DNA of 57,951 bases, from positions 1 through 57,951 of the forward strand of contig NZ_AKJT01000045.1 in assembly GCF_000282195.1 (NCBI RefSeq). Direction: 5' to 3'. This document shows positions 18,050 through 28,200 of the stretch, in pieces. The notes under the pieces were generated by a model. That model was not told the origin of the DNA. It saw only the letters and a list, made by a program, of their open reading frames with translations, and did no database searches. Source of the DNA: Pseudomonas sp. GM18. Its GTDB lineage: Bacteria > Pseudomonadota > Gammaproteobacteria > Pseudomonadales > Pseudomonadaceae. Position numbers and translations under genes: made by a program. Position 1 is the first letter of the stretch; each line of letters starts with the position of its first letter.

Positions 18050-20083
18050 ATGCAAAAACCACCCGTATTTGAATTGACCGAGGCTGTGCATACCACAGCC
18101 ACAGCCCCTCCCGGCATCATCCCCGCTCCCGCAACTTCAATACACCGCCCTCCCTCCGGGCAATTCGCACCTCAACAAATTCTCTCGCAAAACGTCAACA
18201 AAATTGCGGAGGCGATTAAACAAGTTGAACAGGAGTATCACGTTCAATCCGCTTATCTGTCGCAAACTCTTGAGCACGAACTGGCTGCTACCAGACTGGA
18301 AGGTTCGACTGCCCCGGTTCCTCCTGTTGACGCGATCATTCGGGAGTTGGGCGTACGCAATACGCTACTCACACGCAAGTCCGCCGAACTCCAGCAGAAA
18401 ACCGCGCTCGCCAACATGTTTTACGGGGCAGACCCTCTCGGCAGGCCATTGAAGGAGTTCTACGTGAGGGCCTTGATGTCGCAGCGGCATTTTGGTCCCG
18501 ACAGCGTAGTGATTCAGGCTGGGCTTGCATCGTACAAAGCAGCCTACGAGGCACGACTACTCACCCAATCCATCCAGATGCTCAATCAACAGCAGGTCAC
18601 AGTGCTGAACTGGCTGGCTGCGGTACAAGTCCAGGATCAGGCACAACGAGAAGCTCAACGTTTGGCCGCTGAGGCGGCACGTAAAGCCAGGGAAGCACAG
18701 ATAGAAGCACAACGCCTGGCCGCCGAGGCGGAACAAAAAGCCAGGGACGCCCGAATAGAAGCGGAACGATTAGCTGCTGAAGCCGTGCGCAAAGCCAAAG
18801 AGGCGAAAGAGCGTGAAGAGGCAGAGGAGAAGAGACGTGCAGAAGCGGAGGCGCGGCTCAAGAGCCTCAACGATTTCTTCGCCGCCATAGACGAAGCCAA
18901 AGCCAGTCGCCCATTCCCCATTTCGGGGGCGGCAGTGGCAAGCAGCCCCGTATTCACTCTGGCTGCCGGCCGTCTCGCCACCAACCCGGCCACTACCTTG
19001 GCTATCAGGGCGGCGCTACAGAGCGCTGTCGCAACCGTCACTGCGGTGGGCGTCGCATCGGCAAGTGCAGTATTGGTTGGCTTTGCGGCACTGATGTTTC
19101 CCTCACCATTGGGTGACAGTGACCAGCACGAAATGCTCCTCCCACCGATGTCGGATCTGGTGCCCGACAACCTGCATAAATGGAGCCTCACGGTCGATTC
19201 ATACAATTCCGACGATCAGCATGCATTGAGCGTTCCGCTCTCGGATCTCGTGCCCGACTCACTTCCTGATTTGCATGCCATTGCCTTGGTCAATGGGGAC
19301 GTCGAACTGCCGGTCGCGATGGGGACGCGAACCGTAGGCAACACCACCGAGTTTTTTGTTGCGGCAGCCAATAGCGTGGCAGTGCCTTCCCGGGTGCCGG
19401 TGCGCCTTGCCACTTTCGACCCGGTGCTGAATGTTTACCGATCTTGGGATCCGGATGCTCCGTCCATTGGCATGACATGGACTCCGATAGTCAAGCCGGC
19501 CGGCTCGTCCACTTCCCTCCCCGCAAGTGGACCCAACGTAGCCATTTACAACGGCACAACAGTCACGGCTCTGGAAGGTCGAATCGACAGTTTCCCGGAG
19601 CTGGATCTCATCAGCTTCGGTGGCTTTATCACGGTGTTCCCGATTGAGTCGGGAATGGCCCCTGTTTACACGATGTTCAGGGATCGGCGGGATGAGCCTG
19701 GCGTGGCCAGTGGTTATGGAGAAGCGGTTTCCGGTGTATGGCTGGAGTTCGCCTCGCAAGCTGATGGCGCGGTGATTCCTAATCGAATAGCCGATAAACT
19801 CCGAGGGGGAAACTTTTCAAGTTTTAAAGCTTTTAGAGAGGCGTTCTGGAGGGCCGTGATTGACAGCCCTGATCTGACTAAACAGTTTACTGCGAACAAT
19901 GCTCAAGAAATGAAAAACGGGAGAGCTCCTTTTTCTCGCAGAAAAGACAGGTTAGGCGGCCAAGTAAAATTTGAACTGCACCACGTAAAGCATATTTCCG
20001 AAGGCGGCGAAATATACGACATCGACAACATTCGAGTCATCACTCCAAAACGACACTCCGAGATACACAAAGGAGAAAAGTGA
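18050..20083 (+). CDS. S-type (colicin E/pyocin-like) bacteriocin with HNH DNase domain
   Basis: A 677-residue toxin. Residues 1-190 are a probable receptor-binding part with no signal peptide. Residues 201-254 are three tandem 18-residue coiled-coil repeats (EAQRLAAEAARKAREAQI and two variants). Residues 292-350 form an Ala-rich hydrophobic stretch. Residues about 380-545 are a pyocin-S translocation domain (FDPVLNVYRSWDPDAPS). Residues 545-677 are a colicin E9-like DNase ending FELHHVKHISEGG ... TPKRHSEIHKG. The catalytic set Glu642, His644, His645, His669 and His673 is complete and spaced as in E9. It would enter related Pseudomonas cells through an outer-membrane receptor and cut their DNA. 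I chose ATG 18050 because the aaagga site is 7 bp from it, against 1 bp from ATG 18044. The immunity gene follows after one base. Confidence 0.94.
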   Translation: MQKPPVFELTEAVHTTATAPPGIIPAPATSIHRPPSGQFAPQQILSQNVNKIAEAIKQVEQEYHVQSAYLSQTLEHELAATRLEGSTAPVPPVDAIIRELGVRNTLLTRKSAELQQKTALANMFYGADPLGRPLKEFYVRALMSQRHFGPDSVVIQAGLASYKAAYEARLLTQSIQMLNQQQVTVLNWLAAVQVQDQAQREAQRLAAEAARKAREAQIEAQRLAAEAEQKARDARIEAERLAAEAVRKAKEAKEREEAEEKRRAEAEARLKSLNDFFAAIDEAKASRPFPISGAAVASSPVFTLAAGRLATNPATTLAIRAALQSAVATVTAVGVASASAVLVGFAALMFPSPLGDSDQHEMLLPPMSDLVPDNLHKWSLTVDSYNSDDQHALSVPLSDLVPDSLPDLHAIALVNGDVELPVAMGTRTVGNTTEFFVAAANSVAVPSRVPVRLATFDPVLNVYRSWDPDAPSIGMTWTPIVKPAGSSTSLPASGPNVAIYNGTTVTALEGRIDSFPELDLISFGGFITVFPIESGMAPVYTMFRDRRDEPGVASGYGEAVSGVWLEFASQADGAVIPNRIADKLRGGNFSSFKAFREAFWRAVIDSPDLTKQFTANNAQEMKNGRAPFSRRKDRLGGQVKFELHHVKHISEGGEIYDIDNIRVITPKRHSEIHKGEK

Positions 20084-20084
20084 C

Positions 20085-20342
20085 ATGAATCACCTTGAAC
20101 TTTCCAACTACACCGAAACAGATTTTCTTGAATTTTTAGCTAAAGTTTGCCGTGCAGAATATCCGACCGAAAAAGAGCAAATAGACGCTGTATTGTTATT
20201 TGAAAAACTCACAGAACACCCTGACGGTTCCGACCTAATTTACTACGCAGACTCAGACGAAGACGCAACTCCTGAGGCCATCATCAAAAAAGTGAAAGAC
20301 TGGCGAGCTGCCAACGGCAAACCAGGCTTCAAACCCGAGTGA
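20085..20342 (+). CDS. Colicin E/pyocin S DNase immunity protein (Im9-like)
   Basis: An 85-residue acidic cytoplasmic protein that would bind and block the DNase of the preceding toxin. It carries the family core EHPDGSDLIYY (residues 44-54), where Asp50, Tyr53 and Tyr54 correspond to the conserved contact residues of Im2/Im7/Im9, and the end WRAANGKPGFKPE, nearly the same as Im9. The variable helix that sets specificity (about residues 20-40) differs, as expected. It starts one base after the toxin stop codon. Base composition is low in GC like the toxin. Confidence 0.96.
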   Translation: MNHLELSNYTETDFLEFLAKVCRAEYPTEKEQIDAVLLFEKLTEHPDGSDLIYYADSDEDATPEAIIKKVKDWRAANGKPGFKPE

Positions 20343-20387
20343 CCCAAAAGGGTTGATAACGCGTCAAGTCGCACCGAAAGCTTCGCG

Positions 20388-20418
20388 TAAAGCAGCTGCT
20401 TTTGCAGCTGCTTTTATT
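20388..20418 (+). terminator. Terminator of the bacteriocin-immunity operon
   Basis: Stem aaagcagct, loop gcttttgc, agctgcttt, then a short T-rich tail (tatta). About 46 bp after the immunity stop codon. It closes the module before the core gene at 20496. Confidence 0.8.
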
Positions 20419-20495
20419 ACCGCACTTTAATTAGGCTGTGCGCCTGCCATGTCCTTGGCTAAACTGCCAATTCATTAATCAAAAAGCAGCTCACC

Positions 20496-20729
20496 ATGCT
20501 TCGTCTATTGTTCTGGATCGCCCTGATTGCCGCTGCCGTATGGTTCTGGCGCAAGTTCAAGGGCCCGACGTCGGTCGCCAACATGCCGCGCGAGCAAGAT
20601 GCTCCGCCCATGGTTCGCTGTGCTCATTGCGGCGTACACCTGCCCCGCGACCGCGCACTGAAACTCGAACAACAGTGGTATTGCAGCCAGGCTCACCTAG
20701 AGCAAGGCCCGGGCTCCAGTGATCGCTGA
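20496..20729 (+). CDS. PP0621 family small zinc-ribbon-like membrane protein
   Basis: A 77-residue protein with an N-terminal transmembrane helix (residues 2-18, LRLLFWIALIAAAVWFW) and a cytoplasmic Cys motif, CAHCGVHLPRD (C42 and C45), followed by WYCSQAHL, which together look like a C-x2-C / C-x3-H zinc site. It resembles the PP0621 family of pseudomonads, of unknown role. It overlaps the pilS start (GTG 20719) by 11 bases, so the three genes through pilR form an operon. A link to pilus regulation is only suggested by position. Confidence 0.75.
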   Translation: MLRLLFWIALIAAAVWFWRKFKGPTSVANMPREQDAPPMVRCAHCGVHLPRDRALKLEQQWYCSQAHLEQGPGSSDR

Positions 20730-22308
20730 GACGCCCAGTCCCGGCACCAAACAGGCCCGGCGACTGCTGCGCCTCTATCACCTCTACCGCTTAAGCGTCG
20801 GCATCACCCTGGTGCTGTTGATCTCCAGCAACATGGACAACCAGTTGCTGACGTTTGCCGATGACGACCTGCTGCGTAATGGCAGCTGGTTGTATCTGGT
20901 GCTGAATATCCTGCTGGTGGTCTTTCTGGGGAACACTCGGCGTCCGGCGCATCTATTCAGCCTGACGCTGGTCGATGTCCTGCTGCTGTGCGGCCTGTTC
21001 TACGCCGCAGGAGGCGTGGCCAGCGCCATCGGCAACTTGCTGATCGTGTCGGTGGCCATTGGCAATACCCTGCTGCGCGGGCGAATCGGCCTGTTGATTG
21101 CGGCGGTCGGCGCCCTCGGCATCGTGGCTTTGAGTTTCCTGCTAAGTTTCAGCCACCCCGCCAGCCCCAGTGATTACCTGCAAATCGGCACCCTCGGCGC
21201 CCTGTGTTTTGCCGCAGCGCTGCTGGTGCAGGGCTTGACCCGACGACTGGAAGTCAGCGAAACCCTGGCCGAACAGCGAGCCAGCGAGGTGCTCGGTCTC
21301 GAAGCCCTCAACGCATTGATCCTGCAACGCATGCGCACGGGTATTCTGGTGCTCGACGACCAGCGGCGGGTGCAACTGGCCAATCACAGCGCCTTGGCCT
21401 TGCTGGGGCAAGAAAAACTGGATGGCCAGTTGATCGACGATTACTCGATACCGTTGGTCGAGCGACTCCAACTGTGGCTCAACAATCCAACGTTGCGCCC
21501 GCAAAGCCTGCAGATCGCCAGCAACGGCCTGGAGCTGCAACCAAGCTTCATTGCCCTGGACCAAAGCCCGCACCACCAGACGCTGGTTTTTCTCGAAGAC
21601 CTCGCCCAAATCGCCCAACAGGCCCAACAACTGAAACTTGCCGCCCTCGGTCGCCTGACCGCCGGGATTGCCCATGAGATCCGCAATCCACTGGGCGCCA
21701 TTAGTCATGCTGCGCAGTTACTGCAGGAATCCGAGGAACTGAACGGTGCGGACCGGCGTCTGACGCAGATTATTCAAAACCACTCTCAGCGCATGAATCG
21801 GGTAATCGAAAACGTCCTGCAACTGTCCCGTCGTCAGCAAACCGTGCCGCAACGGCTCGATTTGAAGCCGTGGCTGGAGCATTTCGTCGCTGAAACACGC
21901 GAAGGCTCGAACGAACATCAACAGATTCACCTGCGCATCGGCTTGGGAGACTTCAAAACCCTGATGGATCCGAATCAGCTGACCCAGGTTCTCGATAATT
22001 TGCTGCGCAATGCCTGGCGCCATAGCGCCCTCAAGCATGATCAGGCGCAGGCCTGGCTTGAGTTGTTTGTCGACCCGGACAGCCAGTTGCCGACCCTGGA
22101 AGTCCTGGACGATGGCTCCGGCGTTGCGCCCGACCAGCGCACGCACTTGTTCGAACCGTTCTTTACCACCAGCAGCCAGGGTACTGGCCTGGGGCTTTAT
22201 CTGTCCCGTGAGCTGTGCGAAAGCAATCAAGCCCGCCTAGACTTCAAACCACGCCAAGGCGGCGGCTGCTTTCGCATCACCTTTGCTCACGGACGGAAAC
22301 AAAGTTGA
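20719..22308 (+). CDS. pilS: PilS sensor histidine kinase
   Basis: A 529-residue kinase. There are about six membrane helices in the first 180 residues, a PAS domain (about 200-300), then a HisKA domain with the phospho-acceptor His in AHEIRNPLGAISHAAQLL (about residue 317) and a HATPase domain with the N box (DNLLRNAWRH) and G boxes (DDGSGVAP, GTGLGLYLS). In P. aeruginosa PilS controls PilR by phosphorylation and dephosphorylation and senses PilA levels in the membrane. It probably starts at GTG 20719, inside the end of the upstream gene. It ends in the TTGA that also holds the pilR start. Confidence 0.93.
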   Translation: MIAETPSPGTKQARRLLRLYHLYRLSVGITLVLLISSNMDNQLLTFADDDLLRNGSWLYLVLNILLVVFLGNTRRPAHLFSLTLVDVLLLCGLFYAAGGVASAIGNLLIVSVAIGNTLLRGRIGLLIAAVGALGIVALSFLLSFSHPASPSDYLQIGTLGALCFAAALLVQGLTRRLEVSETLAEQRASEVLGLEALNALILQRMRTGILVLDDQRRVQLANHSALALLGQEKLDGQLIDDYSIPLVERLQLWLNNPTLRPQSLQIASNGLELQPSFIALDQSPHHQTLVFLEDLAQIAQQAQQLKLAALGRLTAGIAHEIRNPLGAISHAAQLLQESEELNGADRRLTQIIQNHSQRMNRVIENVLQLSRRQQTVPQRLDLKPWLEHFVAETREGSNEHQQIHLRIGLGDFKTLMDPNQLTQVLDNLLRNAWRHSALKHDQAQAWLELFVDPDSQLPTLEVLDDGSGVAPDQRTHLFEPFFTTSSQGTGLGLYLSRELCESNQARLDFKPRQGGGCFRITFAHGRKQS

Positions 22309-23651
22309 ACACGAGCCCACGGCAAAAAATCCTCATCGTCGACGACGAGCCGGATATCCGCGAACTCCTGGAAATCACCCTGGGACGGATGAAACTCGAC
22401 ACTTTCAGCGCACGCAACCTCGCAGAAGCGCAGGCGTTGCTGGCACGAGATACGTTCGACCTGTGCCTGACCGACATGCGCCTGCCTGACGGCACCGGTC
22501 TGGCGCTGGTGCAGCACATCCAGCAGCGCTATGCGCAAGTGCCGGTGGCGATGATCACCGCCTACGGCAGCCTGGAGACGGCAATAAATGCCCTCAAGGC
22601 CGGTGCTTTCGACTTTCTGACCAAACCGGTCGACCTCACCCGCCTGCGCGAACTGGTCATCAGCGCCCTGAGTTTGCCGGCGCCAGGCGGCACCAGCAGC
22701 GGCATCGACCGTCGGCTGCTGGGCGACTCGCTGCCTATGCGCAACTTGCGCAAACAAATCGACAAACTGGCCCGCAGCCAGGCCCCGGTGTACATCAGTG
22801 GCGAGTCCGGCAGCGGCAAGGAACTGGTCGCTCGACTGATCCACGACCAAGGCCCGCGCGCCAGCCGACCGTTCGTCCCGGTGAACTGTGGGGCAATCCC
22901 GTCGGAATTGATGGAAAGCGAGTTTTTCGGCCATCGCAAAGGCAGTTTCAGCGGCGCCATCGAAGACAAACCCGGGCTGTTCCAGGCCGCCCATGGCGGT
23001 ACTTTGTTCCTCGACGAAGTGGCTGACCTGCCGCTGGCAATGCAAGTCAAACTGCTGCGGGCCATACAGGAGAAAGCCGTTCGCAGTATCGGTGGCCAGC
23101 AGGAAACCGTGGTCGATGTGCGCATCCTCTGCGCCACCCACAAAGACCTCGATGCCGAAGTCGCCGCCGAACGCTTTCGCCAGGACCTGTACTACCGCCT
23201 GAACGTGATCGAGCTGCGAGTACCGTCCTTGCGCGAACGTCGCGACGACATTGAGCTTCTAGCCAACAATATGCTCAAGCGACTGGCGGCCAGCACTGGC
23301 CAACTCCCCGCAAAACTCCATCCGCAAGCCCTCGAAGCGCTGAAAAACTATCGCTTTCCAGGAAACGTGCGGGAATTGGAGAACATGCTCGAGCGGGCTC
23401 ACACCTTGTGCGAGAACAAACAGATCGAAGCCAGCGACCTGCGCCTGGCTGAAGGCAACTGCAACCCGGACGGCGGCGTGCCGGACCTGACACAGATCGA
23501 TAATCTGGAAGCCTATCTGGAAAACGTCGAACGCAAACTCATCCTCCAGGCCCTGGAAGAAACCCGCTGGAACCGCACGGCGGCGGCCCAGCGCTTGAAT
23601 CTGTCATTTCGGTCGATGCGTTACAGGCTGAAGAAATTGGGGCTGGATTGA
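22305..23651 (+). CDS. pilR: PilR sigma-54-dependent response regulator
   Basis: A 448-residue NtrC-type activator. There is a receiver domain (residues about 8-120, phosphorylation Asp in DLCLTDMRLPDG, phosphate-contact Lys in FLTKPVD) and an AAA+ domain with Walker A GESGSGKELVARLI (about 165). The GAFTGA loop reads GSFSGA. A Fis-type HTH closes the protein (NRTAAAQRLNLSFRSMRYRL). It drives pilA from a sigma-54 promoter. No ATG or GTG is available between the pilS end and the receiver; TTG 22305 overlaps the pilS stop (TTGA) and gives the normal PilR length, so I call it the start, with translational coupling. Confidence 0.9.
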   Translation: MNTSPRQKILIVDDEPDIRELLEITLGRMKLDTFSARNLAEAQALLARDTFDLCLTDMRLPDGTGLALVQHIQQRYAQVPVAMITAYGSLETAINALKAGAFDFLTKPVDLTRLRELVISALSLPAPGGTSSGIDRRLLGDSLPMRNLRKQIDKLARSQAPVYISGESGSGKELVARLIHDQGPRASRPFVPVNCGAIPSELMESEFFGHRKGSFSGAIEDKPGLFQAAHGGTLFLDEVADLPLAMQVKLLRAIQEKAVRSIGGQQETVVDVRILCATHKDLDAEVAAERFRQDLYYRLNVIELRVPSLRERRDDIELLANNMLKRLAASTGQLPAKLHPQALEALKNYRFPGNVRELENMLERAHTLCENKQIEASDLRLAEGNCNPDGGVPDLTQIDNLEAYLENVERKLILQALEETRWNRTAAAQRLNLSFRSMRYRLKKLGLD

Positions 23652-23670
23652 ACCGTTAAAAGATCTTCTG

Positions 23671-24771
23671 TCAGATTCGTCCGACTGGCGCATACGGCGC
23701 AGGGTCGATAATCGGCGCCCGCCCCAGCATCACATCGGCAAATAACTGACACGACGCCGGCGCCAGCACTAGCCCATTGCGGTAATGCCCGCAGTTGAGC
23801 CAGAGCCCGTCATATCCCGGCACCCGACCGATATAGGGGACTCCTTCAGGCGACCCGGGCCGCAACCCCGCCCAATGCCCCACAACCTCGGCATCCGCCA
23901 GCGCCGGAATCAACTCCGCCGCCGATGCCTTCAGGCTTTCCAGCGCGGTGTCGGTCGGCGTCTTGTCGAAGCCCTCATGCTCCAGCGTACTGCCGATCAG
24001 GATGTGCCCGTCGCGCCGGGGAATGGCATAACGCCCCTTGGCCAGGACCATGCTCGGAAGGAAGTCCGCCGCGCACTTGTAGAGAATCATCTGGCCTTTG
24101 ACCGGCTCGACCGGCAGCTCCAGGCCCAGTTCTTTCAGCAAGTCACCGCTCCAGGCCCCCGCCGTCAAAACCACCTCATCACCCCGAATGGCCCCCATCG
24201 AGGTCTGTACCCCGACCACCGCAGCGCCTTCACGGATAAACCCACCGACCTCGCATTGCTCATGAATCGTCACATTCGGCAGCGCCAGCAAGGCGGCCTT
24301 GAGGGATTTCACCAGCCGTGGATTACGCACATTGGCCACATCGGCCATGTAGATCGCCCGCGAAAAACCGGCGCCCAATACCGGCACCGCATCGTGGGCC
24401 GCAGAGATATCCACAGCCCGCAGCGGACGGTTCTCCCGTTCGGCCCAGGCGAGTGCTTCGGCCTCGTCATCCAGGTCCAGCCAGTACAACCCGGTGGTGT
24501 GCACTTCAGGATCGACACCGGTGGCAGCGAACAAACGCTGGGCCAGCTGTGGATAAAAATCCTGGGACCAATGAGCCAGTGCAGTGACCGCCGGGCTGTA
24601 GCGCCACGGGTAGAGCGGCGAAACGATCCCGCCACCGGCCCAGGAAGACTCCTGACCGACGTTCGAGCGGTCCAGCAGCACCACGCTCTGCACTTCGGAC
24701 GCGAGATTGAACGCCGTCAGCAGGCCAATCACCCCGCCACCGACAATCACCACTTGCTGTTGACTGCTCAT
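23671..24771 (-). CDS. thiO: Glycine oxidase ThiO
   Basis: A 366-residue FAD-dependent amine oxidase of the DAO superfamily. The N-terminal Rossmann motif is VVIVGGGVIGLLTAFNLA (residues 7-24), a second motif is RSNVGQESSWAGGGIV, and the C-terminal FAD contact is NCGHYRNGLVLAPAS. ThiO oxidises glycine to the iminoacetate needed for the thiazole ring of thiamine. The start is placed at ATG 24771 (MSSQQQVVIVGGG), because the frame upstream overlaps pilE and is not conserved-looking. It follows pilE by 56 bp on the same strand and converges on pilR with 19 bp between the stops. Confidence 0.9.
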   Translation of the reverse strand: MSSQQQVVIVGGGVIGLLTAFNLASEVQSVVLLDRSNVGQESSWAGGGIVSPLYPWRYSPAVTALAHWSQDFYPQLAQRLFAATGVDPEVHTTGLYWLDLDDEAEALAWAERENRPLRAVDISAAHDAVPVLGAGFSRAIYMADVANVRNPRLVKSLKAALLALPNVTIHEQCEVGGFIREGAAVVGVQTSMGAIRGDEVVLTAGAWSGDLLKELGLELPVEPVKGQMILYKCAADFLPSMVLAKGRYAIPRRDGHILIGSTLEHEGFDKTPTDTALESLKASAAELIPALADAEVVGHWAGLRPGSPEGVPYIGRVPGYDGLWLNCGHYRNGLVLAPASCQLFADVMLGRAPIIDPAPYAPVGRI

Positions 24772-24827
24772 GTTCTGATCCAACCGTTCAATAGACAGAG
24801 GACGCAAAAGGCGCCCGAAAAAGAAAC

Positions 24828-25229
24828 TCAGCGACCCCAGCAATCCTTGGTGGCCAAGCCGGACACGGCATTGACCATGCTCCTGACACCGGTATTGGAG
24901 AGAGTGAAATCACCGCACTTGTCGCTCGCCATGGTCGAACCGGCCTTGCGTGTTGCCGTCAGCAGGAAGGTCTGATCGCTCAGGGTCGGGGTGATGGTGT
25001 AGAAATCATTGCCGGCGCTGAGGCCGGTGGCATTGGTGTAGACATTATTCTTCGAATAGAAACGCTCGAGGATCTGCGCCTGCTCGGAAAGCAACCCGGC
25101 GACTTCAGTACGGCGGCCCTTTTTTACGTACTCGGTGAGGCTCGGATAGCCAATGGTGATGACGATCCCAATGATCGCGATCACGATCATGATTTCGATC
25201 AGGGTAAAACCTCGGTTGGATCTGCGCAT
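24828..25229 (-). CDS. pilE: Type IV minor pilin PilE
   Basis: A 133-residue prepilin with a short leader MRRSNRG and the cleavage/methylation motif G|FTLIEIMIVIAIIGIV, including Glu5. The hydrophobic helix is followed by a small globular domain with two cysteines (C in DKCGDF and KDCWGR) that could form the C-terminal disulfide loop. In Pseudomonas PilE belongs to the tip-priming minor pilins with FimU, PilV, PilW and PilX. It is the last gene of the operon, 13 bp after pilY1. In the P. aeruginosa order, as I recall it, pilY2 lies between them; here no space for it exists. Confidence 0.93.
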   Translation of the reverse strand: MRRSNRGFTLIEIMIVIAIIGIVITIGYPSLTEYVKKGRRTEVAGLLSEQAQILERFYSKNNVYTNATGLSAGNDFYTITPTLSDQTFLLTATRKAGSTMASDKCGDFTLSNTGVRSMVNAVSGLATKDCWGR

Positions 25230-25242
25230 GCCTCACTCTCAC

Positions 25243-28200
25243 TTACTGTATTTGTCGCCACATGATGCGACGGCCGCTGCCGCCGCCGGATTTTTCCACC
25301 AGAGTGGTCACGCCACCTCCGGAGTCGTTCACAATCTTGCGGGTTGCGTCATTGACGACCGCGTTCAGGGTCGGGATACCACCGGTGAAGATCACCCCGC
25401 TGGAAATCGTGTCGTTGCCGTCGACCACCCCGTCGGCATTGGTGTCGAGTACCGCGTAATTGAGCATCTTACCGCTGAACGCATCGAGTTCGACCAGTTT
25501 GCCGGTACCGAAGCTGGCACAGGGGTCCACGGTATCCACACTGAGCGTGGTAAAAATGATTCGCCCCGACACCAGACTGGCCTGATTGATCACCCGCTCC
25601 CCCGTCAGCACGCTGTTATACACCAGGGGCAAGTACCAGCCTTTCTTGGCCGGATAGGTCACCTCGTTCTGGCTGGTGGTGATGAATTGCCCGGTACTGC
25701 CCGAAAACACGCCGGTCACCGCCTGCGCCTGCAAACTGGAAACGGTGATTTGCCCCGCGCCCCCCTCGGCATCCCACACCGCGTAGAACGCCTGTAGATC
25801 CTTGTTGGTCTTGTCGGCGACCTCATTGAATTTGCCGGTGCCGAAAAACACTTCCTTGCCACCCAACACGTGATCGGCCAGCAACGGCTGCGCGGTAATC
25901 GGCTGGGTCGCGCCGCCTGCGGTGGTGAACAACGGCTTGCCGGAAAACGCCACACCCCAGGTGTCAGGGGTGGTGCCACTCAAATCGAACTTCCACAACC
26001 GCCCTTTCAGGTCGCCCCCATAGGCGGCCTGCACCACATTCTGCGAGTTGACCCTGAGCTTCACCGACGACAGGCCGTTGGTGGTTTCGGTACTGTCGAC
26101 CACGATTTTCTTGATCAGCGAGCCGTCGCGAATATCCACCACATACAACGCTGCCACCCCAGAGTTGCTGCCATAGCCGTTGGAGATAAACGCAGCCCAG
26201 CGACCATCGGCCAAGCGTGCCACTTCGGGGCGCGCATAGGCATAACCCAGATCATTGAAAACGTTCGCCGTACTGGCCGTGGCCGGTGCACTGACTTCCC
26301 ACAGTGCCTTAGTCTCGTTACCGGCCGATGCGTCGAACAATTGCAGCGCATAGAAGGTTTTGCCGCCCGCCCCCGTTCCGCCAATCGCCAGGGTTTTCCA
26401 CGCGCCGTTGAGTTGGGCATCGAACACGCCGACCTGGCCATCGACCAGAAACTGGTGGCTCACACCGTTGATGTAATTGGGGTCAGCGATGTCATTCAGC
26501 GATGGCAGCACGCTGGAGGGCATGTAGGCATAACGCCTGACACCGTTGGTCGAGTTGATAACGTTTACAAAACCGTCGTTGGCATTCACCACCAGGCTGG
26601 TATTCATGTTGGCGGCTTTGGTGGTCAGGTAGGTGCTGTAGGCGGTGTCGCCCACCAGATCGGACGCGGTTTTATCCGTGGGTGCGGCCAGTACGAGTGG
26701 CGAATTGATGATGTCGCCGAGCAATACGCTGCGAACTTTCAACCCGGTTTTGTTGAAGCCCTTACTCCACTCCACCAGATCGTTGCCGTTGATGCCAGTG
26801 GGCAGCCCCTGGTTGAGGGAGGTCTGCTGCGCTGAAGAGAAATTGCTGTAGGCCAGGGTGATCGCGGCGTTGGTCTGCGTGTTCCAGGACTGGTAGGTCG
26901 GCGCGGTGGCGCCGGGCACGATGGTGGTGTCGGTCGTCCACAGCACGGCGGCGGTGTTAACCGCGCCCGCCGACGTGAAGCCAAAGGACTTGACCGTACC
27001 CCGCCAGTCCTTGGGATCGTAACTGGTCTGGAAATAGCTCGAGTCGCTGGTCAGGGTCGTGCCGCTGGCCACGCCACTGCCACCTGAGCCGGCCTTGGAA
27101 GTGATATCGCTCAGGGCAGCAGACAATGCATTGCTAAGTCCCGCACTGTCGGTCGCCTGGTAGTACTTGCCCTGCCCATAGGTCGCGGCATCCGCCAACA
27201 TCTGGTTTGCCGCGGTGAAACCCACGGTATAGGTGTTCATGTACTGCCTGGGAAAATCCAGGGCGTTCCAGCTTTTACCCGTGGCATCGGTTCCCGTGGA
27301 GCGCATGTCGATGTCGAAGGCGAACTTTGCAATGTCATCCAGGTACAGGGTGTCACCCTCATCATCGCCTGAGGGGTCTGCACCGTCGTTACTGCTGATC
27401 CCGTCCCAGTTCGGTAACCGGCTGCCTCCCAGCGGATCGTCGGTCGGAAAGGTTCGGTCGTAGGTCGGCAGACCATCGGTGATCACCACCCCGTAATTTT
27501 TCTGGCAACGGTACTGAATCGGACTGGTATAGGTGTCGGGCGTCGAGTTGTTGTACGGCGCCATGCCACGGAAATAGCGAGTGATCTCGTAATAGGCTTC
27601 CGCCAGCGGTGTATTGGCTTGCGCACTCAGCTCGTCGATCCCGGCGATTAGTGCGTTGTAATTGGTATCGGCCTGAGCCTGAGTGACGGAGCCGCTGACC
27701 GCCGACAAATCACTGATCGAGCGGGCAATGTAACCGCCGTCATTCCTATGGTTGCCGACCGCCAGGTTGAACGTAGACAGGCCGATGCGCAGCGAACGGT
27801 TGCCGGCGACCAACGTCTTGGAAACGTTGCGTGCCACATTCATCCGGTAATCATTGGGAATCGAGCCGTCGGTGAAGTCCCGGTCAGTATTGTTGGCCAG
27901 GCTGATCAGGTAGGACAAATAATTCGCCGTATACCGCGTGTCCTCGTTCCCCACCGGATCGGGGAGCTTCAGGCAAAGCGACTCCCAACCGAGAATGCTG
28001 TTTTTATAAAAACCGTACCATCCGGCCTTCGAGCATGTTCCATGAGTCAAACTCGACAAGGCAATATTGCCATCGGTCATGTCCAGGTCGCGGCCTTTCA
28101 GGCACGTACCATTGGAGAGGCAAATCGTCACCGGGGTGCGTGCGATTGTCGGGTCGAAGCCGGCCGCCCAGATAATGTTGTTCATACTCCCCGAGTCATC

